NCBI GenBank assembly: GCA_028819955.1
Contig: JAPPKP010000367.1
Location: forward strand, 1-16,343
DNA from: Rhodospirillaceae bacterium
Lineage (GTDB): Bacteria > Pseudomonadota > Alphaproteobacteria > UBA828
DNA length: 16,343 bases
Direction: 5' to 3'
Of the stretch, positions 1-7,037 are shown piece by piece. The notes under the pieces are model-generated. The model was given only the letters and a program-made list of their open reading frames with translations, had not been told where the DNA came from and searched no databases. The translations under genes were made by a program, and so were the position numbers. The first letter of the stretch is position 1; each line of letters starts with the position of its first letter.

Positions 1-43
1 GGCCCGGCCGGGCCGCCCGGAAGCAAAACAAACCGAAAACACT

Positions 44-82
44 GTTACCCATGTAACCGGTCCATAGTGTTACCTATGCTTC
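44..82. promoter_or_regulatory. Inverted-repeat operator with a second, diverged copy
   Basis: A perfect inverted repeat, GTTAC-CCAT-GTAAC, lies at 44-57. A related copy starts 25 bp later at 69 (GTTACCTATG), but its right arm is degenerate (GCTTC instead of GTAAC). The region is AT-richer than its surroundings and lies between the end of the FIST gene and the window edge. The arrangement resembles a two-site operator for a dimeric TetR/MarR-size repressor. The regulated gene would lie left of the window, transcribed leftward. The regulator family is inferred only. Confidence 0.4.
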
Positions 83-131
83 CGGTTGCACACGTTCGAG
101 CCGCCGAGACCCCGTAAGGTGGGATATTGCT

Positions 132-1247
132 CTACGGGAAGAGGGTGAGGACGCCGGTGTAGCCGTAGAGCCGGTTGTGCGAAATCTCGCCGTTGCAGAA
201 GAAGCCCACCAACGGCACGTCGCCGAGGGTGCGTTCGATCAGCCGCAGCTCCTCCGAGGCCTCGCCGAACATGTTGGGGCCGCGGGCGAGGCAGGTGAAG
301 TAGAGGGCGCCGCGCGGCGCGGTGCCGGCCCGGCGCTTTACCGATTCCACCATGCGGCCGAGGTCGTGCTCCGCGGCGGCCGTGTCGCGCCGGCAGAATT
401 GCAGCTGGGTGCCGCGCTCCACCAGCTCGCCGATGCCGATCAGGCCCCGGTCGACGTCGAAGCCCACGATGTTGCGCACCAGATAGTCGCCGGTGTCGCT
501 GCCCGAGACCGGGAGCGCGGCGAAGATGAGGCCGCCGACCTTGCGCAGGTCGCTCGCGAGCTCCTCGCCGATCTCCTCTTTGAAGACCTCCAGCGCCGGC
601 CGCCCGTCGAGCTCGATCAGGATGTTGGCCCGGCAGTCGGTGATCTCGTGACTCGGGCCGATGGGCATGCAGCTCTGGCTGAGCGCGGTGGCGACGGTGA
701 CGGTCTCCGACAGCAGAACGCCGGAGACCCCGCCCTCGGTGACGCCGCCCGCGATCTGCGCGGGCACCGCGCGCGACGAGGAGAGGCCGCCGACCAGGAA
801 GCCGTCGAGCTCCTCGGCGAGGTCGGCGATGATATCGCCCGTGCGCTGGTTGCGCGGGTCGGCGTGAACGATGCCGAACCGCGCGGGCGCGCGGGCGATC
901 CAGGCGCCGTTGTCGCGGCTGAACTCGCCGAGGTCGTCGCGGACGGTCTCGAAGACGCGATAGCTCGTGGGGTCGAGGTCGGCGACCATGACCGCGGCTG
1001 CGGGCTCGTCGAAGTATTCGCGCCCGGTGGCGCAGATGCCGATGCCGACCGAGCCCACCCACTCGTCGATGCCGGTCGCGCGCTTGAGCCGGTCAAGTGC
1101 GGCCGGCAGGTGATCGCCGATCGCGTCGGTGACGTAGAGCATGCCCAGGCCCTGCTGCGGCAGGGTGGGGCCCAGCCGCTCGATGCAAGCCTCGATGGCG
1201 GCCTCGCCGCTGGACCCGCCGGCGTGGGCGAAGTGAAATCGCGTCAT
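132..1247 (-). CDS. FIST domain signal-transduction protein
   Basis: The 371-aa product matches FIST (F-box and intracellular signal transduction) sensory proteins. An N-terminal FIST domain occupies roughly residues 30-225, with typical segments such as GSVGIGICATG, ADPRNQ and the GGLSSS turn. A FIST_C domain follows, containing ARGPNMFG and ending in a GFFCNGEI-type segment. The family is thought to bind small ligands, perhaps amino acids, and usually feeds kinases or cyclases. This copy has no output domain fused to it, no signal peptide and no membrane segment, so it should be a cytoplasmic stand-alone sensor. The start is the ATG preceded by AGAGG, a weak ribosome site. It lies 63 nt downstream of the amidase stop on the same strand, so co-transcription is likely. 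The ligand is unknown. Confidence 0.85.
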   Translation of the reverse strand: MTRFHFAHAGGSSGEAAIEACIERLGPTLPQQGLGMLYVTDAIGDHLPAALDRLKRATGIDEWVGSVGIGICATGREYFDEPAAAVMVADLDPTSYRVFETVRDDLGEFSRDNGAWIARAPARFGIVHADPRNQRTGDIIADLAEELDGFLVGGLSSSRAVPAQIAGGVTEGGVSGVLLSETVTVATALSQSCMPIGPSHEITDCRANILIELDGRPALEVFKEEIGEELASDLRKVGGLIFAALPVSGSDTGDYLVRNIVGFDVDRGLIGIGELVERGTQLQFCRRDTAAAEHDLGRMVESVKRRAGTAPRGALYFTCLARGPNMFGEASEELRLIERTLGDVPLVGFFCNGEISHNRLYGYTGVLTLFP

Positions 1248-1259
1248 CCTCTGCGTCCC

Positions 1260-1313
1260 GGCGCTATGGCGCGCTCAACCGCGCGCGCGTTGGCAGGCCC
1301 AATGGTGCGCTCA
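1260..1313. repeat. Imperfect 18-bp direct repeat in the amidase-FIST spacer
   Basis: Two 18-bp copies at 1296-1313 and 1260-1277 match at 15 of 18 positions. Read on the minus strand they begin TGAGCGCACCAT and TGAGCGCGCCAT. The first copy contains the amidase stop codon. A small tandem-type duplication with later drift is the simplest reading; no function is evident. Confidence 0.4.
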
Positions 1314-2657
1314 CTGGCGCGCCTCCTGCAAGCGGCCGGCACACCAGGCCGCCGCGCGCAGCGTCGTGGCATCGGCGCCGAAGCGCCCGACGACCTGTAG
1401 GCCGAGCGGCAGGCCGTCCACCGCAAGGACCGGGACGTTGACCGCAGGCACGCCGAGCATGGTCCAGAGCATGGTCTGGGCGCGGCTTCCCGTGAAGGCC
1501 AGGCCTTCGGGCGCGGCACCCGGCGCGGCTGGCGTGAGCGCCGCATCGTAGGGCCGCATCGCACGCTCGAACGCGCGCCGCATCGAGTCCGCCGCGTCGA
1601 GCAGGGCAAGGTAGCCGTCGGCATCGATCTCCCGGCCCCCTTCGATATGCTTGCGTATGGTTGGGGACAGGTCTGCCGCGCCGCGCTCGTACCAGGGCGC
1701 AAGCGCGTGGGCGACCTCGCGCCGCATGATGCCGATATGCGCCGCCCCCGCCCGGTCGAAGGGAGAGCGCAAGGCGAGCGGCGCCGCGCCGCACGCTTCC
1801 GCTGCTGCCTCCAGGGTCGCCTTGGCAGCCGGCTCGACCTCCTCCCAGGCCGGCTCCCTGATGAAGGCGAGCCGGGGCCGCCCGAGAGGAAGCGTGAGGG
1901 CGGTGGCGAGGCGGGTCGGCGCACGCCCGGCGCTCGCCTGATCCAATCCGTCGTCGCCGGAGAGCGCGTCGATGCCGAGCGCGACGTCCTGCGCCGCGCC
2001 TGCGAGCACCCCCACGTGGTCGAGCGTGCGCGCCAGTCTCGTAACCCCGGTGCGGGGGATCGTGCCGAAGCTCGGCTTCATGCCCCACACGCCGCAGAAG
2101 GCCGCAGGCCGCACCACGGAGCCGGCGGTCTGGGTGCCGAGAGCGAGGGGCACGCCGCCCGCCGCCACCGTGGCTGCCGAGCCCGAGGACGAGCCACCCG
2201 GTGTGCGCGAGAGCGCGTGCGGGTTGCGGGTGGCGTTGGCGGCGCCGCAGGCAAGCTCGGTGGTCACGGTCTTGCCGAGGATCAGAGCGCCCGCCGCGCG
2301 CAGGCGGCGCACGACCGTGGCATCCGCGTCCGGCCTGCGTCCATGGTCGAGCGGGGTGCCGTTCCCGGTCGGCTGGTCGGCGGTATCGATGATGTCCTTG
2401 ACGGCGACGGGTACACCGGCGAGCGCACCGCGCGGGCCGGCGTCGTCAATCGCCTGCGCCCGCGCCGCAGCCTCGGCGGCGTCGAGATGGTGCCACGCGT
2501 GAACCGCTGGCTCCGTCTCGGCGATGCGGTCCAGGGCCGCACCACAGGCCGCCGACGCGCTCTCGCGCCCGGCGCGGACATTGGCCGCGATCTCCGCCGC
2601 ACTCGGGCAATCCGGCAACACCGGCCTGGATTCTTTGCCCTTCCGGCTCCTTGTCAT
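1311..2657 (-). CDS. Amidase signature family hydrolase
   Basis: The 448-aa protein belongs to the amidase signature (GatA/AtzF-like) family, which hydrolyses C-N amide bonds with a Ser-cisSer-Lys triad. All three elements are visible: Lys87 in PVAVKDI, the Ser-rich GGSSSGS loop near 154-160, and the nucleophile Ser180 in TAGSVVRPAAF. Length is normal for a stand-alone amidase. I chose the ATG at 2657 because GGGGGC lies just upstream and the homologous region begins soon after; the frame stays open further upstream into the divergent glycosyltransferase, which I regard as accidental. No signal peptide is present, so it is cytoplasmic. No GatB or GatC lies nearby, so a tRNA amidotransferase role is unlikely. 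The substrate cannot be told from sequence. The gene probably forms an operon with the downstream FIST gene. Confidence 0.9.
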   Translation of the reverse strand: MTRSRKGKESRPVLPDCPSAAEIAANVRAGRESASAACGAALDRIAETEPAVHAWHHLDAAEAAARAQAIDDAGPRGALAGVPVAVKDIIDTADQPTGNGTPLDHGRRPDADATVVRRLRAAGALILGKTVTTELACGAANATRNPHALSRTPGGSSSGSAATVAAGGVPLALGTQTAGSVVRPAAFCGVWGMKPSFGTIPRTGVTRLARTLDHVGVLAGAAQDVALGIDALSGDDGLDQASAGRAPTRLATALTLPLGRPRLAFIREPAWEEVEPAAKATLEAAAEACGAAPLALRSPFDRAGAAHIGIMRREVAHALAPWYERGAADLSPTIRKHIEGGREIDADGYLALLDAADSMRRAFERAMRPYDAALTPAAPGAAPEGLAFTGSRAQTMLWTMLGVPAVNVPVLAVDGLPLGLQVVGRFGADATTLRAAAWCAGRLQEARQ

Positions 2658-2721
2658 CGTGCCCCCATTGTCGCAATCCGCCTCTCGTTCATCCCGCTCG
2701 GCACGGCTGCGGCGCCCTTGC

Positions 2722-2750
2722 TTGGCAAGCCATGCGGGCACGGCTATAAG
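2722..2750 (+). promoter_or_regulatory. Sigma-70-type promoter of the glycosyltransferase gene, overlapped by a palindrome
   Basis: A -35 box TTGGCA (2722-2727) and a -10 box TATAAG (2745-2750) are separated by exactly 17 bp; each matches consensus at 5 of 6 positions. The -10 box lies inside an inverted repeat CGGCT-ATA-AGCCG (2741-2753), which could be an operator. The -10 box ends 7 nt before the ATG, so initiation is expected at or next to the A of the start codon. Confidence 0.7.
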
Positions 2751-2757
2751 CCGACGC

Positions 2758-3795
2758 ATGCTTGTCACCCTGGTCGACGACTCCATCCCGTTCAACGGGA
2801 TGACCCCGGCATATCAACCGATTGGAGGCGCCGAGAAGGCGTTCGCCAGCCTGCCGGCGGCGCTCGCTCGCCAGGGCCACGTGGTGCGTGCCGTCAACCG
2901 CAGCCCGAACAGCCTGAGCTTCGAGAACGTAAGCTGGATTCATTGGGATGGCCGGAAGCCGCCCATCACCGAGGTGCTGATCGCGTTCCGCAAGCCGGCG
3001 CTGCTGGAGTTCACGCGGGCGGTCAAGGCGCGCATCCTCTGGGTCGCCGGGCCGCCGGACTATCTTCACCGGCCGCAGGTCAACGAAGTGCTGAAACGCA
3101 CCGATGCCAAGCTTGTGTTCCTGGGCAATACCCATTCCGAAGCCTATCGGAGCCAGGGCGAGGACCTGGTCTACTACCGCTCCATCGCGCCGGGCGTGCG
3201 CGAGGAATACCGCAACAACGACGAGATGTCTCCCGAGGACCCGCCGACCGCGGTGGTCACCACCCACCCCAAGCACGATCTCGCCTGGCTGCTCGAATTG
3301 TGGATCGAGCGGATTCGCCCTCAAGCGCCGAACGCCCAGTTGCAGGTCTATTCGGCTGGCTTCAAGCGCGCCGAGACCGCCGGTGACACCCTCGCCGAAG
3401 ATCTCCAGCCGATTTACGAGAAGGCGCGCGCCGGTGCCGAGCACGGGGTGACCATCATGGCGCCCGGTGGCGACCGGGACATGGCGAAGGCCTACGGCAG
3501 GGCCCGGGTGCACCTCTACCCCGGCTCCGAACGCGAGATGTATTGCTCGACGTTGGCGGAATCGCAGGCCGTCGGCCTGCCGGCGGTGGCCCGGCCGGTC
3601 GGTTCCGTGAAGGAGCGGTTCACCGATCGCCAATCGGGCTTTCTCGCGCCCGACGACGATGCCTTCGTCGAGAACGCTCTGGCCATGTTGACGGACGACG
3701 ACGCGTTCCAGGCCGCAAGCAAGACCGCCCGTCGAAGCGGCCGCAGCCGCAGCTGGGATACGGCAGCGACCGAGTTCGAGACGCTGTTTCGGTAA
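2758..3795 (+). CDS. GT-B glycosyltransferase (GT4-like)
   Basis: The 345-aa protein looks like a retaining GT-B glycosyltransferase of the GT4 type. The N-terminal half carries the GGAEKAF segment near residues 23-29, usual for a GT4 acceptor domain. The C-terminal nucleotide-sugar domain has E260-x7-E268 within the stretch around LYPGSEREMYCSTLAESQAVG, followed by GLPAVA and the GFL (DGF-like) region. The usual DGxD/GxGP catalytic segments are less clear. No membrane segment or signal peptide is seen. Sugar donor and acceptor are unknown, and no other polysaccharide gene is nearby, so it is an isolated transferase. The start at 2758 is supported by homology beginning at MLVTLVDD and by the promoter placed immediately before it. 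There is no Shine-Dalgarno sequence, which fits a leaderless message. It is divergent from the amidase gene. Confidence 0.85.
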   Translation: MLVTLVDDSIPFNGMTPAYQPIGGAEKAFASLPAALARQGHVVRAVNRSPNSLSFENVSWIHWDGRKPPITEVLIAFRKPALLEFTRAVKARILWVAGPPDYLHRPQVNEVLKRTDAKLVFLGNTHSEAYRSQGEDLVYYRSIAPGVREEYRNNDEMSPEDPPTAVVTTHPKHDLAWLLELWIERIRPQAPNAQLQVYSAGFKRAETAGDTLAEDLQPIYEKARAGAEHGVTIMAPGGDRDMAKAYGRARVHLYPGSEREMYCSTLAESQAVGLPAVARPVGSVKERFTDRQSGFLAPDDDAFVENALAMLTDDDAFQAASKTARRSGRSRSWDTAATEFETLFR

Positions 3796-3816
3796 AGCGT
3801 TTTGTCGCTCACGGCA

Positions 3817-3906
3817 GCCGGCCTACGGCCGGCGCCTGCGCGGGCGCGCCGCAAAGCGGCGGGCCGCGGTCGCGGCCTGCCGCGCGTCCGTCGAAAGCGG
3901 ACGCGC
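3817..3906. terminator. Four tandem perfect hairpins at a convergent junction
   Basis: Four self-complementary units follow one another: 3817-3833 (7-bp stem, 3-nt loop TAC), 3847-3861 (6-bp stem, loop AAA), 3862-3877 (7-bp stem, 2-nt spacer) and 3882-3906 (9-bp stem, 7-nt loop). They fill most of the 143 nt between the converging glycosyltransferase and RraA-like genes. None is followed by a clear T run, so they could be Rho-assisted bidirectional terminators or a REP-like palindromic element. The stems are read directly; the function is inferred. Confidence 0.55.
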
Positions 3907-3938
3907 TCTCACCTACTCCGCAATCGCCCGGCAACGCC

Positions 3939-4595
3939 CTACATGACGCCGTATTTCTCCCAGGCTTCGGTGGTGGAGAGGCCGGCCTCGATCTCCTGGG
4001 CGATGACGTTTTCGATGCGGCGCTTTTCCAGCGCCTTCTCCACGCATTCGGCTGTGACGTCGCTCGGGACCACGAGTACGCCGTCGTCGTCGCCCACGAT
4101 CAGGTCTCCGGGCCGGACGGCGACTTCGGCGATGCGAACCGGCTCACGATAGGCGACCACGCGGCCCCGGCCGCGCTGGTCCTGCGCGTAGGAGCCGCGG
4201 GCGAAGACCGGCAGCGTCATGGCGCGGATCTCCCGCGTGTCGCGCATGTAACCATCGAGCACGGCCCCCGCCGCGCCCTGGGCCAGCGCCCGTGTGGTCA
4301 TCAGCTCGCCCCAGAGCGCGAACGGCGGCGCGCCGGCGGCGGCGACGTAGACCTCGTCCTTGCCGAGGGAATCCAGGGCCTCGAACATCAGGCCGAAGCT
4401 GTGATCGTCCGGGGTCGCTGCGATCTCCAGCAGCGGCATCGCTCGGCCGACCAACGTGGCGCCGGGCATGGTCGAGCAGATTTCGGGCGGCAGGAACTGA
4501 TGGCGGCGGCCGAGGGTGTCCAGCACGTCCCCCAGCTGCGCGGTGGAAAGCTCGGCACGGACCTTCGCGAGAAGCGTGTCGGGAACCTGGGTCAT
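3939..4595 (-). CDS. RraA family protein (HMG/oxaloacetate aldolase-like)
   Basis: The 218-aa product belongs to the RraA / 4-hydroxy-4-methyl-2-oxoglutarate (HMG) aldolase family. It shows the GELMTTRA segment (about 96-103), the substrate- and metal-binding D114-G-x2-R118-D119, and the C-terminal GDLIVGDDDGVLVVP motif. In HMG/CHA aldolases these residues bind Mg2+ and pyruvate-type substrates. Because the gene sits last in a catabolic operon, an aldolase or decarboxylase role on a 2-oxo acid is more likely than inhibition of RNase E. Its ATG overlaps the preceding reductase stop as ATGA, implying translational coupling. It converges on the glycosyltransferase gene. Length is normal for the family. 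Exact substrate unknown. Confidence 0.88.
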   Translation of the reverse strand: MTQVPDTLLAKVRAELSTAQLGDVLDTLGRRHQFLPPEICSTMPGATLVGRAMPLLEIAATPDDHSFGLMFEALDSLGKDEVYVAAAGAPPFALWGELMTTRALAQGAAGAVLDGYMRDTREIRAMTLPVFARGSYAQDQRGRGRVVAYREPVRIAEVAVRPGDLIVGDDDGVLVVPSDVTAECVEKALEKRRIENVIAQEIEAGLSTTEAWEKYGVM

Positions 4596-5503
4596 GGTGT
4601 GTCTTCCTCCGGCTGGGTCGGGCGCGTGCGGTCGATCAGGGTCGCGATGACGGGATGGTAGCGCGCGCCGAGGCCGCGCTCGATGGCTTCGGAGAACAGC
4701 GCCTTGACCAGCGCAGCACCCTCGGCGTCGATTCCTGATTCGGCCGCGAGTTCAAGCGCGTAGTCGAGGTCCTTCAGCGCATAGGTTATGGGGAACGCGC
4801 CCTCAGGGTAGCGCTCCTCCAGCATCGCCTTCATGCCGTGGTTGCGCAGCGCGAAGCTGTCACCCGAGCTGCGGCCCACGGCCTCCAGGAACGTCCGGGG
4901 CTCGATCCCCTGACGGCGGGCGATCGCGAGGCCCTCGGCCAGCGCCCGGACGTTCTGGAAGAGGATCATGTTGTTCAGGATCTTGACTGCCTGCCCGCTT
5001 CCGGCCGGGCCGCAATGGGTCACGTCCTGGGCGATGTGGGCGAGCAGGGGGAGCAGGCGCTTCACCAGCGCAGCATCGCCGCCGACCATGATGCTGAGCG
5101 TACCGTCGACGGCGGCCTGGCGCGTGCGCGCGATCGGCGCATCGGCGAAGGCGATGCCGCGCGCGGCGAAGGCGCTTTCCAGCTCGCGGGCGAGCGCGGG
5201 CGGCGCGGTGCTGGTGTCGACCACCGTGCGCCCGGCGTTGACGTGCTCGATCAGGCCGCCGTCGCCGAGGCAGACGGCCCGCACCTCGCGGCCCGAGGGG
5301 AGCGACAGGAAGATTAGGTCGGCGGCCGCAGCGAGTGCTGCAATGGAGGGCGCGATGTCCGCTCCGTCGGCGGCGAGCCGCTCCAGCGGCGCCGGGTCGA
5401 GGTCGTAGGCGGTGACCGGCCCGTCGTGCTTGCGCACGAGGTTGCGGCACATGGGCTCGCCCATGACGCCCGTGCCGACGAAGCCGACGCGGATGCCGCT
5501 CAC
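4592..5503 (-). CDS. NAD(P)-dependent beta-hydroxyacid dehydrogenase (3-hydroxyisobutyrate dehydrogenase family)
   Basis: The 303-aa protein has the dinucleotide-binding GFVGTGVMG at 7-15, the inter-domain region from about 160, and the catalytic Lys174 with Asn178 in the GSGQAVKILNNM segment. This is the beta-hydroxyacid dehydrogenase family (3-hydroxyisobutyrate, tartronate semialdehyde, sulfolactaldehyde and related substrates). The substrate loop is unusual: the common DAPVSGG is replaced by DAPIART (121-127), recalling the GRT-type loop of YihU-like sulfolactaldehyde reductases, so a classic 3-hydroxyisobutyrate activity is doubtful. The start is GTG at 5503, overlapping the TGA of the flavoprotein gene (GTGA); homology begins at once. 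Its own stop overlaps the RraA-like start. The open frame above 5503 is a shadow within the flavoprotein gene. Confidence 0.88.
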   Translation of the reverse strand: MSGIRVGFVGTGVMGEPMCRNLVRKHDGPVTAYDLDPAPLERLAADGADIAPSIAALAAAADLIFLSLPSGREVRAVCLGDGGLIEHVNAGRTVVDTSTAPPALARELESAFAARGIAFADAPIARTRQAAVDGTLSIMVGGDAALVKRLLPLLAHIAQDVTHCGPAGSGQAVKILNNMILFQNVRALAEGLAIARRQGIEPRTFLEAVGRSSGDSFALRNHGMKAMLEERYPEGAFPITYALKDLDYALELAAESGIDAEGAALVKALFSEAIERGLGARYHPVIATLIDRTRPTQPEEDTP

Positions 5504-7005
5504 CGGTCGCGGCCTTCCTTCGCGAACCGGGCGGCGCCGGTGCCGGCGAGGCGGCCGAAGACCGCGCCCGAGACCAGGCCGGTGCCGCCCGGATAGTTGC
5601 CGTAGAAGAGTCCGCCGACCAGCTCGCCTGCCGCGTAGAGGCCGGGAATCGGCGCGCCGGAGACCGCCTGCACCTGGGCGCCGGGGTCGATGGTGAGGCC
5701 GCCGAAGGTGAAGGTGATGCCGCAGGTTACGGCGTAGGCCTCGAAGGGCGGGGTCTCGATCCGGTTGGCCCAGTTGGACTTGGGCGGCGCGATGCCGCGG
5801 GTGCCGCGGCCGTCCTTCACGGTCGGGTCGAAAGGGACCTCGGTCGTCACGGCGTCGTTGTACGCTCGCACGGTCGCGAGGAAGCGCGCGCCATCGATGC
5901 CTTCCATGCGCGCGGCAAGCGCCTCCAGCGTGTCGGCCTTCGCCTTGGTGACCTGGCGGATGCGGTACTCGTCGCGCAGCAGATGGGTCACCTGCGCGTC
6001 GAAGACCTGCCACGCCACCTGGCCGGGCTGCTCCAGCACGCGGCGGCCGTAGGCGGCGTAGGTGTAGTTTCGAAAATCCGCGCCCTCGTCGACGAAACGC
6101 TCACCCGCCGCGTTGACGACGATCGAGAAGGGGTAGCTGTGCTTCTGGAAGCCGTCGCCCACGGCGAGGTCGCCGAATTCCGGCGCGTTGCGGTCCCAGG
6201 CGACCGCGTGGCAGCCCGACCAGTTGCCGGCCGACATGGCGCCGGCGTCCAGCGCCATACGGATACCGTCGCCCTGGTTGAAGCGGGTCCCGCGCACCTT
6301 GGCGAGGTCCCAGCCGGGGCCGAGATAGCGTGCCCGCCACGCGGCATTGGCCTCGAAACCGCCGCAGGCGAGCACGACGGCCCGCGCACGGACGTCCGTC
6401 GTGCGCCCGCCGATGCGCGCGATCACGCCGTGCACGCCGTCGTCGTCGGTGAGCAGAGAGAGACCTGGGGCCTGGTAGTGGACGGCGATGCCCGCCTTCG
6501 CTGCAGCCTCGTAGAGAGACGCGACGAGGCCCGGTCCGCCGCCCCAGGCTTCGACCGCGAGCCCACCCCAGAAACGAAACCTGCCGTCCTCCCGCTTGAA
6601 TGCCTGGCGGCCGTAGCTCGGCTGGAAGCGCACGCCCTTCCCGCGCAGCCAGACGAGCGTGGGGTGGCTGCGGGTCACGAGTTGCTCGACGAGGTCGGGG
6701 TCGGCGCGGTACCGGGTGAGCCGCGCCATGTCGTCGTAGTAGTCGGCCTCGGTGTAGGCGCCGAAATCGGTCTCAGCGAGCTCGCGCTCGGAGAGATCGG
6801 GCATCAGCGCGCGGAGCGAATCGGCCCCGTCGAAGACCACCCGCATGGCGCCGGCGGTAAAGGTGCTGTTGCCGCCACGCTCCTCTTCCGGCGCGGCCTC
6901 CAGCAGGCGCACGCTGGCACCGGCCTCCGCCGCTGCAAGCGCTGCCGAGAGCGCGGCATTGCCGCCGCCCACGACCACCACATCGGCCCGGAGTTCGTCG
7001 CTCAT
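5500..7005 (-). CDS. TcuA-like FAD-dependent dehydrogenase
   Basis: The 501-aa flavoprotein belongs to the fumarate reductase/succinate dehydrogenase flavoprotein superfamily and most resembles FAD-dependent tricarballylate dehydrogenase (TcuA). Visible features are the N-terminal FAD fold VVVVGGGNAA (about 9-18), Glu36 at the end of the second strand, the ERGGNST loop (42-48), and a C-terminal FAD-binding segment with GELVGGLFYGNYPGGTGL. Known TcuA oxidises tricarballylate to cis-aconitate and is re-oxidised by the membrane protein TcuB. No TcuB, TcuC transporter or TcuR regulator is in view, so the substrate may differ. The start at 7005 has GGAGCGGG immediately upstream; the longer open frame would run into the phosphotransferase gene. 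It overlaps the downstream reductase by 4 nt. Cytoplasmic, with no signal peptide. Confidence 0.85.
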   Translation of the reverse strand: MSDELRADVVVVGGGNAALSAALAAAEAGASVRLLEAAPEEERGGNSTFTAGAMRVVFDGADSLRALMPDLSERELAETDFGAYTEADYYDDMARLTRYRADPDLVEQLVTRSHPTLVWLRGKGVRFQPSYGRQAFKREDGRFRFWGGLAVEAWGGGPGLVASLYEAAAKAGIAVHYQAPGLSLLTDDDGVHGVIARIGGRTTDVRARAVVLACGGFEANAAWRARYLGPGWDLAKVRGTRFNQGDGIRMALDAGAMSAGNWSGCHAVAWDRNAPEFGDLAVGDGFQKHSYPFSIVVNAAGERFVDEGADFRNYTYAAYGRRVLEQPGQVAWQVFDAQVTHLLRDEYRIRQVTKAKADTLEALAARMEGIDGARFLATVRAYNDAVTTEVPFDPTVKDGRGTRGIAPPKSNWANRIETPPFEAYAVTCGITFTFGGLTIDPGAQVQAVSGAPIPGLYAAGELVGGLFYGNYPGGTGLVSGAVFGRLAGTGAARFAKEGRDR

Positions 7006-7037
7006 CCCGCTCCAGCGATCTAGCTCGGACCGCCGCG

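Noticed and set aside
1..14. Perfect palindrome GGCCCGGCCGGGCC at the window edge
   Set aside because: It is pure G/C in GC-rich DNA and lies at a cut edge, so neither a terminator nor a site can be judged.
1647..3386. 579-codon plus-strand frame across the amidase gene
   Set aside because: It is antisense to the amidase and then out of frame with the glycosyltransferase; composition is Arg-rich and no domain is recognisable.
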